Of a stretch of DNA of 5,043 bases, positions 1 through 4,815 are shown piece by piece. Origin of the DNA: an uncultured Oscillospiraceae bacterium. GTDB taxonomy: Bacteria; Bacillota; Clostridia; Oscillospirales; Acutalibacteraceae. The notes below the pieces were generated by a model that was not told the origin of the DNA, ran no database searches, and saw only the letters and a program-made list of their open reading frames with translations. Numbering within the stretch: the stretch's first letter is position 1; every line of letters begins with the position of its first letter. Location of the stretch: NCBI GenBank assembly GCA_910588415.1, contig CAJUPK010000124.1:1-5043 (forward strand), read 5' to 3'. The position numbers and the translations under genes are program-made.

Positions 1-57
1 TTCGTTCTTTTCGGCTCAGCTCTTAGCTTCGCATCCTGCTCTCTCGAGCGCTTGAAC
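1..57 (-). other. Start of a leftward transcript, probable pre-rRNA leader
   Basis: This is the stretch just downstream of the inner leftward consensus promoter, read on the minus strand. It has no convincing start codon with a ribosome binding site and no recognisable protein. It follows tandem perfect promoters with A/T-rich upstream tracts, a layout known from rRNA operons of Firmicutes. I therefore infer the 5' leader of a 16S rRNA precursor whose mature part lies beyond the left edge. Another highly expressed stable RNA would fit equally well. No mature rRNA sequence is visible in the window. Confidence 0.4.
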
Positions 58-86
58 ATTATATCTCATCCGGTTTCTTTTGTCAA
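58..86 (-). promoter_or_regulatory. Perfect consensus sigma-A promoter, leftward (inner, P2)
   Basis: On the minus strand TTGACA (plus positions 81-86) and TATAAT (58-63) are separated by exactly 17 bp, a full match to the vegetative consensus. Upstream of the -35 lie A-tracts (plus 91-115, T- and A-rich), as in UP elements of rRNA promoters. Transcription should start near position 51 and run off the left edge. The -10 is embedded in GAGATATAAT, the same ten bases found in the second leftward promoter 166 bp upstream. Confidence 0.85.
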
Positions 87-140
87 GTGTTTTTTGAAGT
101 TTTTTCAAAAAACTTTTGACCTCTTTTCCGGCCCCGCCTC

Positions 141-170
141 TGTACAAGTAGGCGTGTTCTGTGCTATAAT
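141..170 (+). promoter_or_regulatory. Probable metA promoter (extended -10)
   Basis: TGTACA (141-146, four of six matches to TTGACA) is followed after 18 bp by a perfect TATAAT (165-170). A TG dinucleotide one base upstream (162-163) makes an extended -10 element, which can compensate for the weak -35. Transcription would begin near 177 and give metA a leader of about 175 nt. The promoter lies between the two leftward promoters, so transcription from the outer leftward promoter passes through it. I see no closer promoter: the TATAAT at 323-328 lacks a -35 partner. Confidence 0.55.
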
Positions 171-350
171 GTCCCCAGGCTGTTGGCTCGGGCTGCAGGC
201 CCTTCGACCGGACAGCAAGGAGTATTATATCTCTTCCCTCTGGAAATGTCAACCCTTTTTTTCAGATTTTTCCATTTTTCTTTTGCTCGCCTGTTCCAGG
301 CCCCTCGGGGCCCCTGTTTCTCTATAATTATAACGGAAAGTTGTGAAGCC
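171..350 (+). other. metA 5' leader, no recognised riboswitch
   Basis: This is the untranslated region between the predicted metA promoter and its start codon. It contains a short GC hairpin (GGCCC 299-303, loop CTCG, GGGCC 308-312) followed by a pyrimidine-rich stretch with only TTT, too weak to call a terminator. I looked for SAM-I riboswitch and T-box signatures, which often precede methionine genes in Firmicutes. I found neither the conserved SAM-I core nor a T-box element. The ribosome binding site GGAAAG (335-340) lies 10 bases before the metA ATG. Confidence 0.4.
224..252 (-). promoter_or_regulatory. Perfect consensus sigma-A promoter, leftward (outer, P1)
   Basis: On the minus strand TTGACA (plus 247-252) and TATAAT (224-229) are separated by 17 bp, again a full consensus match. 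The 30-40 bases upstream of the -35 (plus 253-285) are almost entirely T on the plus strand, hence A-rich on the transcribed side, which is the expected place for an UP element. Together with the inner promoter it forms a tandem pair reading leftward, typical of rRNA operons. The two share the ten bases GAGATATAAT around the -10. Confidence 0.85.
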
Positions 351-1280
351 ATGCCTATTCGTATTCAAGCGGACCTACCCGCCCTGGAGGTTCTGGAATC
401 TGAAAACATTTTCGCCATGCCCCTGGACAGAGCCACTGGCCAGGACATTCGCCCCCTGAAGATCGCCCTGCTGAACCTGATGCCTACCAAGATGGAAACC
501 GAGGCCCAGCTGCTGCGCCTGCTGAGCAACACCCCTCTGCAAGTGGATGTGGAGCTGCTGCACCCGGCCAGCCACATCAGCAAAAACACCAGCCCCTCCT
601 ACCTGCACAAGTTCTACACCACCTTTGGGGCGGTGCGGGACCGCCGCTTCGACGGGCTGATTGTCACAGGGGCCCCGGTGGAGAGGCTGCCCTTTGAGGA
701 GGTGGACTACTGGGCGGAGATGTGCGCCATCATGGACTGGGCCCGAGAGAACGTGTACTCCACCCTATATATATGTTGGGGCGCCCAGGCCGGGCTATAC
801 TATTACTATGGCATACAGAAGCACCCCCTGCCGGAAAAGCTCAGCGGCATCTACAACCACCGGGTGCTCAACCCCTGCCATCCCCTGATGCGGGGCTTTG
901 ACGACAACTATTTTGCCCCCCACTCCCGGTACACCCAGGTGCGGCTGGAGGAGGTGGCGGCCCATCCAGAGCTGATCCCCCTGGCCGTGTCTGACCAGGC
1001 AGGGCTGCACATCTGCGCCGAGAGGGGCGGCCGCCGGATCTTTATTACCGGCCATGCGGAGTATGACCGGGACACCCTGGCTAAGGAATATTTCCGGGAT
1101 GTGAATAAGGGCCTCCATCCCCCGGTGCCCTATCACTATTTTCCGGACGACGACCCGGCCAAAACCCCGCCCTTCACCTGGCGCAGCAATGCCCATCTGC
1201 TGGTGTCCAACTGGCTGAACTACTATGTATACCAGCAGGTACCCTATGATTTCATTGGGGAAGGAAGCGTTCTTTCCTGA
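351..1280 (+). CDS. metA: Homoserine O-acetyltransferase (MetA/MetAA family)
   Basis: A 309-residue enzyme, exactly the usual MetA length, which activates homoserine with an acyl-CoA in the first committed step of methionine synthesis in the cytoplasm. The start is ATG 351: an upstream in-frame start would add 56 residues unlike the family, while MPIRIQ is a typical MetA N-terminus and has GGAAAG 10 bases before it. Visible landmarks are the NLMPTKMETE segment (42-51), catalytic Cys142 in ICWGAQAG, and His235 and Glu237 in GHAEYD, with Arg249 in YFRD. Residue 111 is Glu (TGAPVE). In characterised family members Glu at this site favours acetyl-CoA, while Gly, as in E. coli, favours succinyl-CoA, so I call the acetyltransferase. 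All key residues are present and the gene looks intact. The next gene begins 232 bp downstream, and no T-rich terminator separates them. Confidence 0.95.
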   Translation: MPIRIQADLPALEVLESENIFAMPLDRATGQDIRPLKIALLNLMPTKMETEAQLLRLLSNTPLQVDVELLHPASHISKNTSPSYLHKFYTTFGAVRDRRFDGLIVTGAPVERLPFEEVDYWAEMCAIMDWARENVYSTLYICWGAQAGLYYYYGIQKHPLPEKLSGIYNHRVLNPCHPLMRGFDDNYFAPHSRYTQVRLEEVAAHPELIPLAVSDQAGLHICAERGGRRIFITGHAEYDRDTLAKEYFRDVNKGLHPPVPYHYFPDDDPAKTPPFTWRSNAHLLVSNWLNYYVYQQVPYDFIGEGSVLS

Positions 1281-1283
1281 GCG

Positions 1284-1302
1284 GTCAGGGTGTGAGCCTG
1301 AC
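1284..1302 (+). other. Small hairpin just after metA
   Basis: GTCAGG (1284-1289) and CCTGAC (1297-1302) form a perfect six-base-pair stem with a seven-base loop, starting three bases after the metA stop. No T-run follows, so it is not a standard intrinsic terminator. It could stabilise the metA mRNA end or be chance. Confidence 0.3.
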
Positions 1303-1402
1303 TGGCCGGCTGGCGGCGCGGACCTGGTGGGCTTTGGAGAGATCCGCGCCCTCTCTGATACTGGGAGCCGGTGCTCATCTCTGGCGGTGGCGCTGCCAGC
1401 TT

Positions 1403-1474
1403 CCACAATATGTGGGGTTAGAAAGAAACTCTCTGCGCCTGTCGTGCCTAAAAATTCCCTATATAAACTATAAC
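1403..1474 (+). promoter_or_regulatory. Weak candidate promoter region of the HAD gene
   Basis: The interval before the phosphatase gene becomes A/T-rich near its end and holds two -10-like hexamers, TATAAA (1462-1467) and TATAAC (1469-1474). Neither has a convincing -35: the best partner for the second is TGCCTA (1445-1450) at 18 bp, three of six matches. A small palindrome, CCACA-ATA-TGTGG (1403-1415), lies further upstream and could be a protein-binding site or a hairpin. The phosphatase may instead be read through from metA. Confidence 0.25.
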
Positions 1475-1512
1475 GTATGAACTACATACTCTGCATAAAG
1501 GAGACTGCAACC

Positions 1513-2142
1513 ATGAAGTGCGATGGCGTCATTTTTGATTTGGACGGCACCCTGTGGGATTCCACCGGCGCCCTGACGGATATCTGGCGGCTGGCCCTGT
1601 CCGGCGAGCCGGATATCCCCCGGCCTCCCACCAAGGAGGAGCTGGAGGGAGTTATGGGCATGACCGCCCCCCAGCTGATGAAAACCCTGTTCCCACACCT
1701 GTCCCCCCAGCGGGGAGCCCAGCTCTTTGACAAGCTGTGCCTGGTAGAAGACGCCTATCTCCGGGAGCATGGCGGCGTGCTGTACGAGGGCCTGGAGGAG
1801 ACTTTGGCCGCTTTAGCGCAGCGCTTTCCCCTGGCCATTGTCAGCAACTGCGGGCCAGAGTATATCCCCGCCTTTTTCGCGGCCCATGGCCTGGAACCGT
1901 ATTTTGCAGACTGGGAGTGCATTGGCCGCACAGGCCGCCCCAAGTGGGATAACATCCGGCTGGTGGCCGAGCGCCTGCATCTGGCGCATCCCGTCTATGT
2001 GGGAGACACCCCCATGGACCAGGAAGCTGCCCGAAAGGCCGGGGTCCCCTTCATCCACGCGGCCTACGGCTTCGGCAAGGCGGAGGGCGCGCCTGCCATC
2101 CACTCCCCCCGGGAGCTGCTCTCTAAGGTCACAGGCCCCTGA
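1513..2142 (+). CDS. HAD-family hydrolase, phosphoglycolate phosphatase-like
   Basis: A 209-residue cytoplasmic phosphatase of the haloacid dehalogenase superfamily. All four motifs are visible: DLDGT with nucleophile Asp9 and general acid Asp11, Ser111-Asn112 in IVSNCG, Lys144 in GRPKWDN, and GDTPMD with Asp165 and Asp169 for magnesium. A helical cap of roughly residues 15-85 is inserted after motif I, the C1 type found in Gph, PpaX and related enzymes. The substrate cannot be read from the sequence; phosphoglycolate, pyrophosphate or another small phosphomonoester are all possible. I chose ATG 1513 because AAGGAG (1498-1503) sits nine bases before it and the protein then begins right at the motif I strand. 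An in-frame ATG at 1477 would add 12 residues and place the binding site inside the gene. Gene order with metA does not by itself imply a methionine role. Confidence 0.9.
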   Translation: MKCDGVIFDLDGTLWDSTGALTDIWRLALSGEPDIPRPPTKEELEGVMGMTAPQLMKTLFPHLSPQRGAQLFDKLCLVEDAYLREHGGVLYEGLEETLAALAQRFPLAIVSNCGPEYIPAFFAAHGLEPYFADWECIGRTGRPKWDNIRLVAERLHLAHPVYVGDTPMDQEAARKAGVPFIHAAYGFGKAEGAPAIHSPRELLSKVTGP

Positions 2143-2539
2143 CCCTGCCGCCTTTGCAAAGAGGGGCGAAGCTTTCACCCCGTCCCCCAAGCGGGACACG
2201 CACTTTTAGACGCTGTTTTGGCCTCCGGCGGCTGCGTTTTCACTGCGAACCCGGGGGCTTCTGCCCCCTAAGACCTCAACCTTTGCTTTTTTTACAGCTT
2301 TACAGCCGAAAGCTTTCCCGTTTAACAACTCGGTTTGACCCCCCACAAGCTTTGGCATTGCGCCCAAAAGACTGCCAGTCAAAGACTGCTAGGCATGGAG
2401 TTTCCCTCGCCTGCAAAACGGCCGCTTTTCCTGCGGAAAGCCCCGGAAAACTCCCTCCCAAGCAGTAAGCAGCAAGCCGTTCAGACGTTGCTCATCCCCC
2501 AGCCCCCCTGCGAACCCCCATGCCAAAAGGAGATATCCC
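2143..2539. other. 397-bp gene-free interval with small repeats
   Basis: I see no credible gene here. The open frames that cross it are rich in Pro, Arg and Ser, lack good ribosome binding sites except at the next gene, and resemble no family I recognise. It holds several short structures: a GTCCC/GGGAC hairpin (2182-2197) followed only by TTTT, the hairpin at 2253-2268, and a run of seven T at 2287-2293. It also has a tandem TTTACAGC pair (2291-2306), a repeated AAAGACTGC (2367-2375 and 2381-2389), and a GACTG-C-CAGTC palindrome (2370-2380). A weak promoter guess is TTTACA (2299-2304), 16 bp, TTTAAC (2321-2326). The end carries AAGGAGA before the GNAT start. Confidence 0.5.
2253..2268. other. 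GC hairpin GGGGGC-TTCT-GCCCCC
   Basis: A perfect six-base-pair G/C stem with a four-base loop, about 110 bases after the phosphatase stop. The seven-T run begins 18 bases beyond the stem, too far for a standard intrinsic terminator. It may still act as the 3' end structure of the phosphatase transcript. Confidence 0.35.
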
Positions 2540-3139
2540 ATGAACACAGGTTTACTCTTTTCCAGCTTTCCCTTCATCACCGGCGAAAACGTCAATCTGG
2601 CCCGCATGACGGACCTGGACCTGCCCGCCCTGTGGGAGATCATGGGGGACGAGGAAAACTACCGCTATGCCCCCACCGCCGCCTTGGCCTCTCCCCAGCA
2701 GTGCGCCCTGCGCCTGCGCCAGGCAGAGGCCATGTTCCGGGACCGGGTGGCCATTGTGCTGGGCATCTACCCCAAGGGCAGCGGCAACCGCCTGTGCGGG
2801 GTTTTTGAAATCTATAATATCGACCCCCAAATCCAATCCGCCACCCTGCGCTTCACTCTCAGCCGGCAGTACACTGGCAGAAGCCTGGCCACTGGGGCCC
2901 TGCGGGCCTGCACCGACTACCTGATGGCCACAGTGGGGGCCCACCGGCTGCAGGCCTATGTGCTGCCCACCAACTACCGGGGGATCCTGGTGCTGGAGCG
3001 CTGCGGCTTTGTGAAGGAGGGCACCATCCGGGAGGGGTTCTGCTGGCCGGACAAGGGCATTGTAGACCTAAGCCTCTACTCCCTGCTGCCCACGGACCTG
3101 CACATCGGCCAGGACCGGGCAGGCGCCCATGTGTTTTGA
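2540..3139 (+). CDS. GNAT-family N-acetyltransferase (RimJ/RimL-like)
   Basis: A 199-residue protein with the layout of single-domain Gcn5-related acetyltransferases, which move an acetyl group from acetyl-CoA to an amine on a protein, peptide or small molecule. The N-terminal strand with LARMTDLDLPALWEI (20-34) matches the start of RimJ/RimL-like members. The acetyl-CoA loop is YTGRSLATGAL (111-121), where the usual second glycine is Ser115. The C-terminal part has the expected Asn145 and the CGFVKEGTIREGF segment (155-167), typical of the family. The start ATG 2540 is preceded by AAAGGAGA at a good distance. Its stop lies 36 bp before the sigma-factor start, so the two are probably cotranscribed. 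The substrate is unknown. A role in ribosomal protein acetylation would be guesswork. Confidence 0.88.
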   Translation: MNTGLLFSSFPFITGENVNLARMTDLDLPALWEIMGDEENYRYAPTAALASPQQCALRLRQAEAMFRDRVAIVLGIYPKGSGNRLCGVFEIYNIDPQIQSATLRFTLSRQYTGRSLATGALRACTDYLMATVGAHRLQAYVLPTNYRGILVLERCGFVKEGTIREGFCWPDKGIVDLSLYSLLPTDLHIGQDRAGAHVF

Positions 3140-3175
3140 CAGGCAAGGCATATCACCATCTAGGAGGTGCCAGCT

Positions 3176-3751
3176 ATGGAAGAGAGAGAACCCGGCGGCC
3201 TATGGCTGGCGGTTCGCCGGGGCCAGCCAGAGGCTTTTGGCCAGCTGAGCGCCCGGTACGCGGGCTTGGTGCGGGCCAAAGCGGCCCGTTTTGCCGGGCC
3301 CTCCGCGCCCGAGCAGGAGGACCTGCTGCAAGAGGGCTTTTTGGCCCTGTACGCCGCCGCTCTGACCTATGACCCCCAGGCCGGGGCCAGCTTTGCCACC
3401 TATGCCGGGGTGTGCGTGTACAACCGCATGGCGGACGCAGCCCGCCGCCACCACAGTCCTGGCAACCGCACTCTTAACGAATCCCTGCCCCTGGACGCCG
3501 CCGGGTCCCTGCCTGCCGCTCCTGGTCCCGAGGGCCAGTACGAGCTGAAGGAGAGCTTTCTGCTCACCTGGCGGCAGTGGGAGGAGCTTCTCTCCCCCCT
3601 GGAGCGCCAGGCCCTGGGTCTGTTTCTCAGCGGCTGCCCCCGGGACCAAGTACAGGCCCGGGCTGGCATGGACCAAAAAGTCTTTGACAATGCCCTGTAC
3701 CGGGTGCGCGCCAAGCTGCGCAAACTCCGGGAGCTTTCCGGGCAGGGCTGA
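3176..3751 (+). CDS. Sigma-70 family RNA polymerase sigma factor, SigH-like
   Basis: A 191-residue sigma factor that would direct RNA polymerase to a specific promoter set. Region 2 spans about residues 18-92: LVRAKAARFA (31-40), EDLLQEGFLALY (48-59), a YDP turn, SFATYAGVCVYNR (72-84) and a basic tail ARRHH. Region 4 spans about 132-187, with LSPLERQALGLFLSG (139-153) and DNALYRVRAKLRKL (171-184). From memory these segments parallel B. subtilis SigH, including its DNAL-RV-KL end, so I place it near the SigH/sigma-30 group and not among typical ECF factors. Region 1 is absent, as in that group. The start is ATG 3176, seven bases after a strong TAGGAGGT (3161-3168); an upstream in-frame GTG at 3167 overlaps that site and is rejected. 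No anti-sigma gene is adjacent. It need not be the sporulation SigH itself: the region 2-4 linker is Pro/Gly-rich and the helix-turn-helix is divergent. Confidence 0.85.
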   Translation: MEEREPGGLWLAVRRGQPEAFGQLSARYAGLVRAKAARFAGPSAPEQEDLLQEGFLALYAAALTYDPQAGASFATYAGVCVYNRMADAARRHHSPGNRTLNESLPLDAAGSLPAAPGPEGQYELKESFLLTWRQWEELLSPLERQALGLFLSGCPRDQVQARAGMDQKVFDNALYRVRAKLRKLRELSGQG

Positions 3752-3791
3752 CCAAGCCCTGTCATCATCGCGTCCATCCAAAGGCTGACCT

Positions 3792-3864
3792 GCCTGCCGC
3801 TGGCCGCCGGGACAGGCAAGCCTGCCGGGTTTACCGGACTGCTCAAAGCCAGAAAAGCCTGCCG
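3792..3864. repeat. Three short GCCTGCCG iterations between sigma and zinc-ribbon genes
   Basis: GCCTGCCG occurs at 3792-3799, 3820-3827 and 3857-3864; the last two extend to the 11-mer AAGCCTGCCGG. A partly self-complementary CAGGC/GCCTG and CCGG/CCGG arrangement lies among them. This is GC-rich and short, so it may be chance or an RNA structure near the end of the GNAT-sigma transcript. No T-run marks a terminator and no promoter is evident in the 154-bp gap. Confidence 0.3.
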
Positions 3865-3905
3865 GCCAGGAAAGCTCAGCCAAACCCATCAAAAGGAGGA
3901 TCCCC

Positions 3906-4205
3906 ATGAACACACCCCAGAAGACCTCTCCGGCTGTGCCGGAGGAATGGGAGGAACAGGTTTTGACCTGCCGGGAATGTGGCAGGCGCTTTGTCTTTAC
4001 AGCCGGAGAGCAGGCTTACTACCGGGAAAAAGGCCTGGACAAGCCGCCCCGCCGCTGCAAGCAGTGCCGCCGGGCTGCCCGGGGCCAGCGTCCCTTGTGG
4101 AAAGCCGTGTGCGCTGCCTGCGGCCAAGAGGCCCAGGTTCCCTTTGCCCCCCGAGAGGACCAGCTGGTCTACTGCGCCGACTGCTATGCCCAGATGAGAA
4201 AATAA
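3906..4205 (+). CDS. Small double zinc-ribbon protein (CxxC-x25-CxxC and CxxC-x17-CxxC)
   Basis: A 99-residue protein with eight cysteines in two four-cysteine sets, each suited to bind one zinc ion. The first is Cys22, Cys25, Cys51 and Cys54, with AYYREKGLDKPPRRC between the pairs, matching the 'probable zinc-ribbon' family known from many bacteria. The second is Cys69, Cys72, Cys90 and Cys93 with exactly 17 residues between pairs and VPFAP inside, matching the CxxC-x17-CxxC family. Both occur together in small proteins of Clostridia whose function is not established; nucleic-acid binding is a common guess for such ribbons. The ATG has AGGAGGA (3894-3900) five bases upstream. It follows the sigma gene by 154 bp without an obvious promoter or terminator. 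No membrane segment or signal peptide is seen. Confidence 0.85.
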   Translation: MNTPQKTSPAVPEEWEEQVLTCRECGRRFVFTAGEQAYYREKGLDKPPRRCKQCRRAARGQRPLWKAVCAACGQEAQVPFAPREDQLVYCADCYAQMRK

Positions 4206-4217
4206 TTTGGCAAACTC

Positions 4218-4246
4218 TTGACGAACTCTCTGGAATGTGTTATAGT
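4218..4246 (+). promoter_or_regulatory. Strong sigma-A promoter for the tRNA unit
   Basis: TTGACG (4218-4223, five of six) and TATAGT (4241-4246, five of six) are separated by the optimal 17 bp, with TG at 4238-4239 giving an extended -10. It starts only 12 bases after the zinc-ribbon stop codon. Transcription would begin near 4253, about 140 bases before the tRNA. No other gene lies between it and the tRNA. Confidence 0.75.
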
Positions 4247-4252
4247 GTATAT

Positions 4253-4392
4253 AGCGCAGAGCGTGACAATCGCCAGAGTTTATGCTGCCCTGTTGGGATT
4301 TGTCTCTTCCAGAGCTAAGTCCCCTTGTTTCTATGCCTGTGGCTGAGAGGAAACTGGACAGGTCCTGGCCTGGCTTTTTAAGCGCGGTTTTT
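4253..4392 (+). other. Long leader upstream of tRNA-Thr
   Basis: About 140 nt lie between the predicted start of transcription and the mature tRNA, long for a single-tRNA precursor. I find no open frame with a ribosome binding site and no recognised RNA family; the T-box signature is absent. Near the end, CAGG (4359-4362) and CCTG (4369-4372) bracket a six-base loop and are followed by GCTTTTTA (4373-4380), a weak terminator-like or attenuator-like element. Another run of T (4388-4392) directly precedes the tRNA. It may simply be removed by RNase P, or it may hold a small RNA. Confidence 0.4.
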
Positions 4393-4468
4393 GCTGGATT
4401 AGCTCATTCGGTAGAGCACATCACTCGTAATGATGAGGTGGTCGGTTCGATTCCGACATCCAGCTCCA
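4393..4468 (+). tRNA. tRNA-Thr (anticodon CGU), CCA encoded
   Basis: A complete 76-nt cloverleaf can be drawn. The acceptor stem GCTGGAT pairs with ATCCAGC, the D stem is GCTC/GAGC, and the anticodon stem CATCA/TGATG has loop CTCGTAA. The T stem is GTCGG/CCGAC with loop TTCGATT. The loop gives anticodon CGU, which reads the ACG threonine codon, common in this GC-rich genome. G1-C72 and C2-G71, with G35 and U36, match known threonyl-tRNA synthetase identity elements. The discriminator base is U and the terminal CCA (4466-4468) is encoded in the DNA. It stands alone, with its own promoter upstream and a terminator downstream. Confidence 0.97.
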
Positions 4469-4515
4469 TGGGCTTGGTTTTTCCAAGTCCCGCAGATAAC
4501 TTTGATAGCTCTGCC

Positions 4516-4556
4516 CCCCCAGGAATCTTGCTTGCGGTTCCTGGGGGCCTTTTTTT
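4516..4556 (+). terminator. Rho-independent terminator of the tRNA-Thr unit
   Basis: CCCCCAGGAA (4516-4525) pairs perfectly with TTCCTGGGGG (4538-4547) around a 12-base loop, followed after two C by seven T (4550-4556). It lies 48 bases past the tRNA CCA end and should stop transcription from the promoter at 4218-4246. On the opposite strand no T-run follows, so it acts rightward only. Confidence 0.93.
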
Positions 4557-4701
4557 ACAAACAAACTCTCCAGCCTGCAAAGGGAAAACGCTTCCCAGTC
4601 CGCTCCCATACCCTGGCGGACCGGGAGAGCCCACTTCCCCGCACTGGCCGGAGAATCCATACCCCATTATGTTTGCCGAAAGGAACTTTCCCAGCAAAAA
4701 A

Positions 4702-4737
4702 CCGGGCCCGGAGAAAACCTCCGGCCCGGCTTTTTTT
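4702..4737. terminator. Bidirectional intrinsic terminator
   Basis: CCGGGCCCGGAG (4702-4713) pairs with CTCCGGCCCGG (4719-4729) with one bulged C and a five-base AAAAC loop. Seven T follow at 4731-4737, and six A precede the stem (4696-4701), which are T on the other strand, so it can work in both directions. The 145 bp between it and the tRNA terminator hold no gene that I can support. It may be a back-up for the tRNA unit or the end of a leftward gene lying beyond the right edge. Confidence 0.85.
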
Positions 4738-4742
4738 ATGCA

Positions 4743-4754
4743 GCGCTGCAGCGC
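4743..4754. other. 12-bp perfect palindrome GCGCTG-CAGCGC
   Basis: A 12-bp palindrome begins five bases after the T-run of the bidirectional terminator. With no spacer it is better suited to a dimeric DNA-binding protein than to an RNA hairpin. It may be chance in a GC-rich sequence. The rest of 4755-4815 shows nothing I can name; a TTGTGT hexamer at 4756-4761 has no -10 partner at a proper distance. Confidence 0.25.
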
Positions 4755-4815
4755 GTTGTGTCGTAAAAGAAACTGTATCGGATGGCCCTGGACCGTGCAA
4801 TTTCCTACCGCCCAA

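Noticed and set aside
183..350. 56-residue N-terminal extension of MetA
   Set aside because: It is unlike MetA proteins, would exceed the family length of about 309, and starts inside the promoter/leader region without a good ribosome binding site.
795..1406. 203-codon minus-strand open frame
   Set aside because: It lies almost entirely antisense to metA, has no recognisable domain, and is explained by the GC-rich codon pattern of the true gene.
2253..2293. Intrinsic terminator formed by the GGGGGC/GCCCCC hairpin and the seven-T run
   Set aside because: The T-run begins 18 bases after the stem, too far for the usual mechanism.
2154..2468. 104-codon plus-strand open frame in the gap before the GNAT gene
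   Set aside because: Its composition is Arg/Pro/Ser-rich with no known domain and no ribosome binding site, and it crosses hairpins and short repeats. It is probably non-coding.
2335..2808. 157-codon frame overlapping the start of the GNAT gene
   Set aside because: Half of it is out of frame with a clear GNAT protein that has its own strong ribosome binding site.
3200..3913. 237-codon minus-strand open frame
   Set aside because: It is antisense to the sigma factor gene, which has clear regions 2 and 4; the frame is a low-complexity Gly/Leu/Gln-rich shadow.
4253..4392. T-box riboswitch upstream of the tRNA
   Set aside because: The conserved T-box sequence is absent, and T-boxes control amino acid and synthetase genes rather than tRNA genes.
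4404..4697. Minus-strand open frame ending in a VGIEPTTSSL-type peptide over the tRNA
   Set aside because: It is antisense to tRNA-Thr and crosses a terminator. Such peptides are a well-known false gene product of tRNA antisense strands.
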